In this document: in pieces, positions 8,176 to 15,792 of the stretch | Position numbering within the stretch: the stretch's first letter is position 1 | Layout of the letters: each line of letters begins with the position of its first letter | Source: Shouchella lonarensis | GTDB taxonomy: Bacteria > Bacillota > Bacilli > Bacillales > Bacillaceae_D | Length of the DNA: 64,000 nucleotides | Direction of reading: 5' to 3' | Assembly (NCBI RefSeq): GCF_900096965.1 | Contig: NZ_FMYM01000001.1 | Location: forward strand, 124,001-188,000 | Position numbers and translations under genes: made by a program | Notes under the pieces: model-generated | Database searches by the model: none | The model's input: the letters and a program-made list of their open reading frames with translations, nothing else | What the model was told of the DNA's origin: nothing

Positions 8176-8894
8176 TGGCTTTTTGGCAGTTGTTAAAACG
8201 AGACTTGCGTCTGCTCGTGCCGGTGTCGGTGGTGTTTTTTGCGTTGGTGTTGACTTTTTATGTATTTATCATATGGTTTCGATTAGGGATAATGCCTTTT
8301 TCAGAGGAAGAGCACGTTGTTGTGGTGATTGGTCTGTATTGGTGGTTTATGTTTATCTACATGATTGCTGTTTGTGTGGAAGTTGTTTGGAGGGAGTGGC
8401 GTCAACGGACGCAGGCGTATTGGTATGCGTTCCCTCAAGCTCTTCATGTGAAGATCATTAGTAAAGTGCTGGCAGTGGGCATCGTGTCTTCGATTGTCTG
8501 GTCCGTATTAGACACAGTATTTAGGGTGTTGTTAAAGTATGTAACTGTTCCTGAAGTATATGCAGAAGTGTTTCCGATGTGGTTCTATGCTGACATATGG
8601 AGTATGTTGTGGACGGGGACAATTTTTTATGCTCATTTCATATTAGTAACGATGTTAATCGTTTTTATTTTCTTGGGAATAAAAGGGTGGTTGCGGTTTA
8701 TATTTGCACCAGTGACTTTTATCATTGGATCGATCGGGTATTTAATGATGTTGTCGTATGTCAGCCCAAAAAATGAGCAAGAATTTCCGGCCGAAATTGC
8801 GGTGAATGGCTCGTTAATGGTTCTTGATATCATTTACCTTATTTTTTCCTACATCGCCCTCTATTACTTCCTAGCAAGAAGAATTTCTTTATAA
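8175..8894 (+). CDS. Membrane subunit of the YtrA-linked ABC transporter
   Basis: A 239-residue protein with about six hydrophobic helices and no soluble domain. The start chosen is the ATG at 8175-8177, which shares one base with the stop of the ATPase gene; an in-frame start 60 nt earlier lies inside that gene. By position it is the permease of the 7477-8175 ATPase. The sequence is only loosely like known ABC-2 permeases, so the role rests mostly on operon context. Confidence 0.72.
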   Translation: MAFWQLLKRDLRLLVPVSVVFFALVLTFYVFIIWFRLGIMPFSEEEHVVVVIGLYWWFMFIYMIAVCVEVVWREWRQRTQAYWYAFPQALHVKIISKVLAVGIVSSIVWSVLDTVFRVLLKYVTVPEVYAEVFPMWFYADIWSMLWTGTIFYAHFILVTMLIVFIFLGIKGWLRFIFAPVTFIIGSIGYLMMLSYVSPKNEQEFPAEIAVNGSLMVLDIIYLIFSYIALYYFLARRISL

Positions 8895-8961
8895 TGGATT
8901 TGTCTTTCCTGTACGATCGCGCTATGATAGGAAAAAAGATGATGAGAGTGGATGTGATGTG

Positions 8962-10026
8962 ATGGAAAGGCGTGTGCTATATGAACTCATTGATATATTA
9001 GAGGACTTGGTCAATACCCCGAGTCCATCCGGTTTTACTGAAGGCGCGATTCGCTATGCAGAGCAACATTTGCAACGTGCAGGCATTTTAACAACACGCA
9101 CGCATAAAGGCGCATTACTGGCAACATTACGCGGGAAAGATGAGACGAAACAGCGTTTGTTAACGGCTCATGTCGATACGCTTGGCGCCATGGTGAAGGA
9201 AATAAAGAAAAAAGGACGATTGAAAATTGCGCTCGTCGGTGGTTTTAGTCACCACGCAATTGAAGGAGAGTATTGCCTCATTCATAAAGCCGACGGGACG
9301 ACGATTTCTGGAACAATTGTGATGCATCAATCGTCTGTTCATGTGTACAAAGATGCGCGTACTGCGGAAAGAAATGAAGAAAATATTGAGGTACGTCTAG
9401 ATGCACGAACAAGCTCACGAGCAGAGACGCAAAGTTTAGGAATTGAAGTCGGTGATTTTATTAGTTTTGCCCCACGGTTTGAACGGACGAACAGCGGCTT
9501 TATTAAATCGCGTCATCTCGATGATAAGGCGAGTGTTGCGATTGTTTTACAACTTTTAAAAGAGGTCGCTATGACTGGTGTTTCATTGCCTTATACCACA
9601 CATGTACTGATTTCTAATAACGAAGAGATTGGTTATGGTGGAAATGCAAGCATCCCTCCTAAAGTGGTCGAATATGTTGCTGTGGACATGGGTGCGATTG
9701 GTGATGGGCAAACAACAGACGAATATAGTGTTTCCATTTGCGCAAAAGACAGCAGTGGACCATATCATTACGGGTTACGGAAGCATCTCGTCCATCTTTG
9801 CCAGCAACAAGGAATTGATTATAAAGTCGACATTTATCCATACTATGGCTCAGATGCGTCAGCAGCAATGAAGGCGGGGCACGATCTTGTGCACGCGTTA
9901 ATTGGTCCTGGAATTGAAGGGTCACATTCTATGGAACGCACACATGAGCAATCTTTATGTGAAACATATCGGTTACTCGATGCGTATATACAGTCAGAGA
10001 TGGTACATGAAAAAAAGGACTCTTGA
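8962..10026 (+). CDS. M42-family metallopeptidase (aminopeptidase)
   Basis: Cytoplasmic zinc/cobalt aminopeptidase of 354 residues that trims peptides, related to Bacillus YsdC/YtoP and to glutamyl aminopeptidase/endoglucanase M. Metal and catalytic motifs in order: AHVDTLG, HLDDKAS, NNEEIGYGGN, VDMGAIGDG and GSHSMERTH. The ATG at 8962 is preceded in frame by a GTG at 8959; the ribosome site is weak (GAGAGTGG). The stop overlaps the terminator shared with dps. Confidence 0.9.
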   Translation: MERRVLYELIDILEDLVNTPSPSGFTEGAIRYAEQHLQRAGILTTRTHKGALLATLRGKDETKQRLLTAHVDTLGAMVKEIKKKGRLKIALVGGFSHHAIEGEYCLIHKADGTTISGTIVMHQSSVHVYKDARTAERNEENIEVRLDARTSSRAETQSLGIEVGDFISFAPRFERTNSGFIKSRHLDDKASVAIVLQLLKEVAMTGVSLPYTTHVLISNNEEIGYGGNASIPPKVVEYVAVDMGAIGDGQTTDEYSVSICAKDSSGPYHYGLRKHLVHLCQQQGIDYKVDIYPYYGSDASAAMKAGHDLVHALIGPGIEGSHSMERTHEQSLCETYRLLDAYIQSEMVHEKKDS

Positions 10027-10039
10027 AAAAGAGTCCTTT
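10014..10039. terminator. Terminator shared by the M42 peptidase gene and dps
   Basis: Perfect 11-bp stem AAAGGACTCTT / AAGAGTCCTTT with a 4-nt loop between convergent genes. The T-run is long on the minus strand (dps side) and short on the plus strand. Confidence 0.85.
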
Positions 10040-10043
10040 CAAA

Positions 10044-10502
10044 TCATTGTGATGCATGCGTATCTTTTACAAAAGCGCGTAGCATCCATGTATGTTTTTC
10101 TATCGTTCCTTTTAAAGAGATGAACAAGTCTTCTGTACCAGGATCGTCAAGGGAATCACAAATGGTAATGCCATCTTGTAACTCGCTAGCAATTTGGTCG
10201 TAGTCAGAAATGAGATCACGCACCATGTCGTGTGCGCACATCGTTTTGTCTCCTTCTTTCAGTGTCGTCAGCTGCATGTATTCTTTTATCGTGGCAACTG
10301 GGAAACCTTGAATGGTTAATAATCGTTCTGCTAGTTCGTCAATGGTCGCGGCAGCTTCGTTGTACAGTTCTTCAAATTTCTCATGCAGGGTAAAGAAGTG
10401 TGGACCTTTTACATACCAATGGTAGTTGTGTAGCTTCACATAGAGGGTGTGCCAGTTTGCGATTTGTGTGTTTAAAGCGAGTTGAATCTTTTCTTGTGCC
10501 AT
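10044..10502 (-). CDS. dps: Dps-family ferritin-like DNA protection protein
   Basis: Mini-ferritin that forms a 12-subunit shell, oxidises Fe2+ with H2O2 and shields DNA under starvation and oxidative stress. The 152 residues carry the Dps ferroxidase block LHNYHWYVKGPHFFTLHE (His28, His40 and following acidic residues), then the ATIDELAERLLTIQG helix. The ribosome site is AAAGGAGGAAAA. A sigma-B-type promoter lies upstream, which favours Dps over the PerR-controlled paralogue MrgA. Confidence 0.92.
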   Translation of the reverse strand: MAQEKIQLALNTQIANWHTLYVKLHNYHWYVKGPHFFTLHEKFEELYNEAAATIDELAERLLTIQGFPVATIKEYMQLTTLKEGDKTMCAHDMVRDLISDYDQIASELQDGITICDSLDDPGTEDLFISLKGTIEKHTWMLRAFVKDTHASQ

Positions 10503-10529
10503 GGTTGTTTTCCTCCTTTATTCTTTACT

Positions 10530-10554
10530 ATACCCTGATGTTAACAACTTAACC
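10530..10554 (-). promoter_or_regulatory. Sigma-B-type general stress promoter of dps
   Basis: Minus strand GGTTAA (10549-10554), 13-bp spacer, GGGTAT (10530-10535). The -10 matches the sigma-B consensus exactly and the -35 differs from GTTTAA at one base. B. subtilis dps is known to be sigma-B dependent. Confidence 0.75.
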
Positions 10555-10609
10555 GTACCATAGATTTTGTGCGTGAATGTAGATTGATTGTGGCAAAAAG
10601 GAGTTTTTT

Positions 10610-11749
10610 ATGCGTTATGACGAGTTGAAACAAGACTTAATTGAATATAGCAACAAAATTGGAATCGATAAGATTGGTTTTACGACGGGAGACCCTTTTT
10701 TATTGTTAAAAGAGCGCTTAATTGCGCAGCAAGAGAAGGGGTATGCTTCAGGTTTTGAACATGCTGATATTGACGAACGGGTGTTTCCTGAATTGAGTAT
10801 GGACAATGTGCAATCAATTATCTCTATTGCCGTTGCTTATCCGACAAAGCTTCGGGATGCACCGAAAAATGTTCCGGGAGCACGAAGGGGCATGTTTTCT
10901 CGTTCTTCATGGGGGAACGATTACCATGTTGCGTTAAAGGCGCGTGCTCAGAAGCTCGTATCCTTCCTACATGAGCGTGTGCCGGAAGCAGCGTCATTAA
11001 CGATGGTTGATACAGGGGCGCTCGCTGACCGAGCGGTGGCGGAGCGAGCTGGAGTGGGATGGAGCGCAAAAAATACATTCATTATTACGGAGGAGTTTGG
11101 AAGCTTTGTATTTTTAGGCAATGTGTTAACATCGATTCCCTTCGAACCGGATGAACCATTGGAAGATTTATGTGGAGAATGTACAAAATGTTTGGATGCA
11201 TGTCCGACAGGCGCACTTGTTGAGCCAGGTGTGTTAAATACGCAAGCTTGTTTATCATATCAGACACAAACAAAAGACTTTATGCCAGATGAATACCGAG
11301 AAAAAACCGGTCATTTTTTATACGGGTGGGACACCTGTCAAGTTGTATGCCCATATAATAAAGGGATCAATTACGATCACCATGTTGATATGTTGCCCGA
11401 CCCAGAAACAGTCAAGCCTTTGCTATTGCCTATCTTAACGATGTCAAATAAGGAATTTAAGGAGAAGTTTGGTTATTTAGCAGGTGCGTGGCGCGGAAAA
11501 AAACCGATTCAACGGAATGCCATTTTAGCGTTGGCGCATTTTCGAGAAAAAAGTGCTTTACCGACATTAAAAACGTTGCTTCACGAAGACACACGACCTG
11601 TCATTCGAGGCACAGCTGCTTGGGCGATCGGAAAAATTGGTCAATTAGTAACAGAGGAAAACGCATTGCTCGAGGCGAAAAAGAGAGAAAAAGATATTGA
11701 GGTGATTGCCGAGATTGATAAAGGACTGAACATGCTACGAGCTAAATAA
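10610..11749 (+). CDS. queG: Epoxyqueuosine reductase QueG
   Basis: Last enzyme of queuosine tRNA modification: cobalamin- and iron-sulfur-dependent reduction of epoxyqueuosine to queuosine at position 34. The N-terminal cobalamin-binding domain includes VDTGALADRAVAERAG. Two [4Fe-4S] motifs follow: CGECTKCLDACPTGAL (about residues 187-202) and CQVVCPYN (about 242-250). The last 80 residues are HEAT-like repeats (RNAILALAHF, RGTAAWAIGKIG). At 379 residues it has normal length. Confidence 0.95.
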   Translation: MRYDELKQDLIEYSNKIGIDKIGFTTGDPFLLLKERLIAQQEKGYASGFEHADIDERVFPELSMDNVQSIISIAVAYPTKLRDAPKNVPGARRGMFSRSSWGNDYHVALKARAQKLVSFLHERVPEAASLTMVDTGALADRAVAERAGVGWSAKNTFIITEEFGSFVFLGNVLTSIPFEPDEPLEDLCGECTKCLDACPTGALVEPGVLNTQACLSYQTQTKDFMPDEYREKTGHFLYGWDTCQVVCPYNKGINYDHHVDMLPDPETVKPLLLPILTMSNKEFKEKFGYLAGAWRGKKPIQRNAILALAHFREKSALPTLKTLLHEDTRPVIRGTAAWAIGKIGQLVTEENALLEAKKREKDIEVIAEIDKGLNMLRAK

Positions 11750-11796
11750 ATTTCATTGCAATTGTGCAGATGAAATAGAAAAAGGAGGCGATTGAC

Positions 11797-12318
11797 ATGA
11801 TCACGCCTGAACATTTTTTTGTGAATGAAATGGCAAGCCCTTTAGGGACACTAACAATTATTGCAACCGAACGTGGCGTTTGTCAAATTCATTTTGCTGC
11901 GCTCCATGAACTGAATGGTCAATCAAAACTGCTAAAAACAGGTGTGAGAGAGGAGTGGGAGCGGTGTGAATCACGCACATCAGCTGTATGTGAACAATTA
12001 CAAGCTTACTTCAACGGAACAAGGAAGTCATTTGATGTAGATATTGATTTAGTTGGCACACCTTTCCAAAAAAAAGTTTGGCGAGCACTCATGGATATTA
12101 ACTATGGGGAAACAAGATCTTATAAAGAAATTGCTAAGCAAATAGGAGCGCCTAAAGCTGTTCGAGCGATTGGGGGTGCGAACAACCGTAACCCTTTACC
12201 AATTATCGTGCCTTGTCATCGTGTGATAGGCAGTAATGGTGCGATGGTTGGCTACGGTGGTGGATTAAACAAAAAAGAGCTGCTACTTCATCTCGAGGGA
12301 GCACTTACCATTTCATAA
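11797..12318 (+). CDS. ogt: Methylated-DNA-[protein]-cysteine S-methyltransferase
   Basis: Suicide DNA-repair protein that moves the alkyl group from O6-alkylguanine to its own cysteine. The active-site motif PCHRV is present near residue 139, with the helix-turn-helix and Asn hinge just before it (KAVRAIGGANNRNPLPI). At 173 residues with a short N-terminal domain it matches the Ogt type. A strong AAAAGGAGG ribosome site lies 8 nt before the ATG. Confidence 0.93.
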   Translation: MITPEHFFVNEMASPLGTLTIIATERGVCQIHFAALHELNGQSKLLKTGVREEWERCESRTSAVCEQLQAYFNGTRKSFDVDIDLVGTPFQKKVWRALMDINYGETRSYKEIAKQIGAPKAVRAIGGANNRNPLPIIVPCHRVIGSNGAMVGYGGGLNKKELLLHLEGALTIS

Positions 12319-12320
12319 GA

Positions 12321-12365
12321 GCATTTAACAGTGTGATACACGTGCACGGTTGAGTGCTTTTTTTT
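12321..12365 (+). terminator. Terminator after ogt
   Basis: An outer stem GCATTTAAC / GTTGAGTGC (9 pairs, two of them G-T) encloses a smaller GTGT/ACAC hairpin and is followed by eight T residues. Confidence 0.7.
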
Positions 12366-12404
12366 ATGGTTATGCATACTCATATATATGAGGAGGTGAT
12401 GAGA

Positions 12405-13280
12405 ATGGAGAAACAAGTGGTTCAACAAATTCATGCACGTGCACAAATGTTTATGAAGGCGTGGATGTACGGCGATGAACGAATGTTGATTGGGAAAGAG
12501 GAAAGGCTAATACCAACGGAAAAAGAAGTACTCTCTCGTCGACAAGCATCTGTCGTTCATGCAAAAGTGTCTGGTGAGATCACGTCAGTTTGTACGTACG
12601 AGGCGTGTGTACAAGTCGATTATGTGCTTTTATTGGAGCGTTTTATCATACAACAAAAGGGAAATTACATAGAAGAGCGTCTATGTCAGAGGAGAGCGTT
12701 GTTTGTAGATGGTGAATGGCAATCAGATGATTTAATGAACGTAGAGAGAACGAGTAAGTATTGCCAAGCAGAAAAAACACCGCAAATCGTGATAGATGCT
12801 TTTAAAACGGTAGATAAATCATACGATCGGCGGGAAGCGGTGCGATATGCGGAACGATGGTGGCAGGGAGATACATCATCAAGCTGTGCACATTTTGTTT
12901 CACAATGTTTATACGCAGGTGGTGCGCCTATGACGGATACAACTGAACGACATGGGTGGTGGTCCACAGGTGTTTCATATGGTGAAACTTGGTCTAACCC
13001 TCATTTATTACGTTGGTATTTGAGTGGTGCAACAAAAGGGCTCTGTGGCGAAATGCGCACCCAAGCAAAAGATCTACTGCCGGGTGATGTAATATGTTAT
13101 GATTTTAACGGAGATGGTGTATGGGATCATGTTGCGCTTGTTGTCGCAAAAGATGTTTACGGGGAACCACTTGTCAATGCGCATCACATGAATAGTCGCA
13201 TGCGCTACTGGACCTATGAAGACGCAGCTGTGTATACAAATGACACAAAATATGTGTTTTTTCATATTGTGGTCAACTAA
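12405..13280 (+). CDS. Amidase-domain (amidase_6) protein
   Basis: A 291-residue protein whose C-terminal half is the amidase_6 domain. It opens with YDRREAVRYAERWW, then CAHFVSQCLYAGG (likely catalytic Cys), and later HVALVVAKD and AHHMNSR (likely catalytic His). The N-terminal 120 residues form a separate domain rich in beta segments. No signal peptide is visible although the domain is often linked to wall or spore peptidoglycan; export is not supported. The ATG at 12405 lies 8 nt after AGGAGG; an ATG at 12399 is too close. The terminator before it makes it a separate unit. Confidence 0.82.
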   Translation: MEKQVVQQIHARAQMFMKAWMYGDERMLIGKEERLIPTEKEVLSRRQASVVHAKVSGEITSVCTYEACVQVDYVLLLERFIIQQKGNYIEERLCQRRALFVDGEWQSDDLMNVERTSKYCQAEKTPQIVIDAFKTVDKSYDRREAVRYAERWWQGDTSSSCAHFVSQCLYAGGAPMTDTTERHGWWSTGVSYGETWSNPHLLRWYLSGATKGLCGEMRTQAKDLLPGDVICYDFNGDGVWDHVALVVAKDVYGEPLVNAHHMNSRMRYWTYEDAAVYTNDTKYVFFHIVVN

Positions 13281-13357
13281 TCGTTGTTTCAACGCTAGGA
13301 ACGATCACGAATGAATGATATAATGAAGTGATGTTCAATGAATAATGGGGTGTATGC

Positions 13358-13831
13358 ATGGGTTTACATATTGTGTTATATCAGCCAGAAATCCCAGCCA
13401 ATACCGGAAATATTGCGCGTACGTGTGCTGGAACAGGGGCGATGCTTCATTTAATTCGTCCACTGGGTTTTTCTACAGATGATAAAATGTTAAAGCGCGC
13501 TGGTTGTGATTATTGGCCGCAAGTAAAAATTCATTATTATGATGCGATGAAAGAATTGTGGGAGACATTTCCGGAAGGGCAATTTTATTACATTGAGACA
13601 AGCGGTACAAAAAACTATACGGAATTTTCATATGTGGATACGACTAGAGATATATTTTTTGTGTTTGGGAAAGAAACGACAGGGTTACCAGCTGAACTCG
13701 TGAGTGACGATGCCGAGCATTGTTTACGTATCCCACAAACAGATGCGATTCGCTCATTAAATTTATCAAATACAGCAGCAATCGTCTTGTATGAAGCGCT
13801 TCGTCAACAAGGATTTCCGCATTTGACGTAA
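13358..13831 (+). CDS. trmL: tRNA (cytidine/uridine-34 2'-O)-methyltransferase TrmL
   Basis: SPOUT-class enzyme that methylates the wobble ribose of tRNA-Leu isoacceptors using S-adenosylmethionine. The 157 residues show the three SPOUT signatures: IPANTGNIARTC at the start, FGKETTGLP in the knot, and IPQTDAIRSLNLSNTAAI near the C-terminus. It is also known as CspR in Bacillus. Confidence 0.94.
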   Translation: MGLHIVLYQPEIPANTGNIARTCAGTGAMLHLIRPLGFSTDDKMLKRAGCDYWPQVKIHYYDAMKELWETFPEGQFYYIETSGTKNYTEFSYVDTTRDIFFVFGKETTGLPAELVSDDAEHCLRIPQTDAIRSLNLSNTAAIVLYEALRQQGFPHLT

Positions 13832-13868
13832 CCATTTGCGTTTGTTCCCTTCAAATGGTGATGTCCTC

Positions 13869-13897
13869 TTTTCAAGTAGGGTGATATTGGCTATAAT
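13869..13897 (+). promoter_or_regulatory. Sigma-A promoter before a 29-codon gene
   Basis: TTTTCA (13869-13874), 17-bp spacer, perfect TATAAT (13892-13897), about 55 nt upstream of the small gene's start codon. Confidence 0.5.
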
Positions 13898-13951
13898 AGA
13901 GGAAGAGGTATGTACTCGATACAAAGATGGATGTGAGGAGGAATAGGCTCA

Positions 13952-14041
13952 ATGAGAACCTTTTTAATGATGAGCGTCATTGTTGTATTTCTAATTTCAA
14001 TGTTTGCAGGCGGCTATGAAGGGAACCCACATAAATCATAA
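13952..14041 (+). CDS. Small 29-residue membrane or secreted peptide, unknown function
   Basis: A short frame with a full expression setting: promoter, GTGAGGAGGAA ribosome site 9 nt before the ATG, and a terminator directly after the stop. The product is a positively charged start (MRTFLMM), a hydrophobic stretch to about residue 19 and a short polar tail (GGYEGNPHKS). It would sit in or cross the membrane. No family recognised. Confidence 0.6.
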   Translation: MRTFLMMSVIVVFLISMFAGGYEGNPHKS

Positions 14042-14050
14042 TAGAGGTGA

Positions 14051-14077
14051 AAGCCGGGTGCGCCCGGTTTCTTCTTC
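14051..14077 (+). terminator. Terminator after the 29-codon gene
   Basis: GCCGGG-TGCG-CCCGGT hairpin, extended by A-T pairs, followed by TTTCTTCTT. Confidence 0.75.
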
Positions 14078-14116
14078 GTGTATGTATGCAACAAGGGGTG
14101 AGAGGAGGAAAGACAG

Positions 14117-15601
14117 GTGGCATTCCAGACAGACACAATCATTCTTCTCATTGCAATTTTGTTTATTGCCGGTGTATTGACAGCAAAGTTTTCAACACGG
14201 CTCGGTGTACCTGCACTTGTCCTGTTTATCCTCGTTGGTATGGTGATAGGTAGTGATGGGTTTAATATTGTAAATGTTGATTTTGAACAAGCAAAATATG
14301 CCCAGTTTGTTGGAATGTTTGCATTGGTCGTTATTTTATTTGAAGGTGGTTTACAAACAAAGTGGGCAACTGTAAAGTCAGTTGCGCTCCCGTCTTTGTC
14401 ATTAGCGACAGTAGGCGTTTTATTCACATCAACAATTGTAGCTGTGGCAGCAAAATATGTGTTAGGTGTTGGTTGGCTGGAAGCGCTTTTATTTGGTGCA
14501 ATTGTTGGATCAACGGACGCAGCAGCAGTATTTGCTGTGTTAAAAGAGCAAAATATAAAAACACGTTTAGGTGCGACGTTAGAAGCCGAATCTGGAACGA
14601 ACGATCCAATGGCGGTTTTTTTGACACTATCATTAATTCAGCTGATTACAATTAGCCATACAAATATATTTTTACTGCTCGGTTCATTCGTGTGGCAAAT
14701 GGGTCTAGGATTGTTACTCGGTTTTCTGTTCGGTAAGCTGGCTTCTTACGCAATTAATCAGATCAATTTGGATTCAAGTGGATTGTATCCAGTATTTGCT
14801 TTGGCGTTTGCGTTACTTACATATGGTGTCACAGCGTTAGTCGGTGCAAGTGGCTTACTTGCTGTATACGTGGCAGCGCTTATTATCGGTAATCAAGATT
14901 TGACGTATCGGCACTCTATTTTCCGTTTTAATGAAGGATTTGCCTGGATGATGCAAATGCTGATGTTTATCATCTTAGGATTACTTGTATTCCCAACACA
15001 ATTATTTGAGCTGAATATCTTTATTAAAGGAATGGTCTTGTCACTTATTTTGATGGTCGTTGCACGTCCAATCGCTGTATTTTTGTCCATGTTTGGGATG
15101 AAATTTCGCTGGAAAGAAAAGTTATTCTTGTCGTGGGCTGGACTGAGAGGCGCTGTGCCAATTGTGTTGGCGACGTTTCCGGTCATTGCAGAGCTTGAAC
15201 ATAGTCAATTGTTTTTTAATGTCGTTTTTTTCGTCGTACTGACATCAACGCTCATTCAAGGTTCAACGATTTCATATGTTGCAAAAAAGCTGCAGTTAAC
15301 GGAGCCGCAAAAGCCCACACCGCTACATTCGTTAGAGCTTGTTTCAATTGGAAAAACCAATGTTGAGATTGTGGAATTAGAGATGAAAGAAGATACACCA
15401 GTCATTGGTAAAACATTAGAGGAGATTACGTTACCAAAAGGAGCACTTGTCAATGCAATTATTCGGTCCGAACAGTTAATTGCACCTTACGGACAGACAA
15501 CCATTCAAGAAAAGGATATTTTATATGTGCTTGTACCGAAGAAGCGGAAAAAGCAGTTGAAACAAGTGTTTCGAGCAGTAGAAAAGGGTGAAGATGTTTA
15601 A
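14117..15601 (+). CDS. Potassium/proton antiporter (CPA1, NhaP2/CvrA-like) with a TrkA-C domain
   Basis: Membrane antiporter of 494 residues that would exchange K+ (or Na+) for H+ and help with pH or ion balance. About 12 helices fill residues 5-390, with the CPA1 signatures LFEGGL, GSTDAAAVFAV, ESGTNDPMAV and LSWAGLRGAVPIV. A C-terminal RCK_C/TrkA-C domain (about residues 405-485, beginning VEIVELEMKEDTPVIGK) probably senses nucleotides or ions. GTG start with AGAGGAGG 9 nt before. Confidence 0.9.
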   Translation: MAFQTDTIILLIAILFIAGVLTAKFSTRLGVPALVLFILVGMVIGSDGFNIVNVDFEQAKYAQFVGMFALVVILFEGGLQTKWATVKSVALPSLSLATVGVLFTSTIVAVAAKYVLGVGWLEALLFGAIVGSTDAAAVFAVLKEQNIKTRLGATLEAESGTNDPMAVFLTLSLIQLITISHTNIFLLLGSFVWQMGLGLLLGFLFGKLASYAINQINLDSSGLYPVFALAFALLTYGVTALVGASGLLAVYVAALIIGNQDLTYRHSIFRFNEGFAWMMQMLMFIILGLLVFPTQLFELNIFIKGMVLSLILMVVARPIAVFLSMFGMKFRWKEKLFLSWAGLRGAVPIVLATFPVIAELEHSQLFFNVVFFVVLTSTLIQGSTISYVAKKLQLTEPQKPTPLHSLELVSIGKTNVEIVELEMKEDTPVIGKTLEEITLPKGALVNAIIRSEQLIAPYGQTTIQEKDILYVLVPKKRKKQLKQVFRAVEKGEDV

Positions 15602-15615
15602 CTGAATATGAACAT

Positions 15616-15684
15616 GACGTCGTTTCAAGTGAACAAATGTTTATCTATTGGAATTCACATTTTCTTGGGGCGACGTCTTTTTTT
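15616..15684 (+). terminator. Terminator after the antiporter gene
   Basis: GACGTCG (15616-15622) pairs with CGACGTC (15671-15677), enclosing a GTGAA/TTCAC inner stem and followed by seven T residues. Confidence 0.7.
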
Positions 15685-15792
15685 GTGTGAGTAAAATGAG
15701 GAACATCGGCTGTATCAGATCACACGCATGCTCGTTGCTTTTCGTGCATATCGTTAAGTAATCTCGCTTATACGAGGACGGAGGTACGCGCA

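Noticed and set aside
15746-15774. Possible sigma-E promoter before prkA (GCATATC, 14 bp, CTTATACG)
   Set aside because: Fits the idea that prkA is a mother-cell gene, but the match is too weak to list as a feature.
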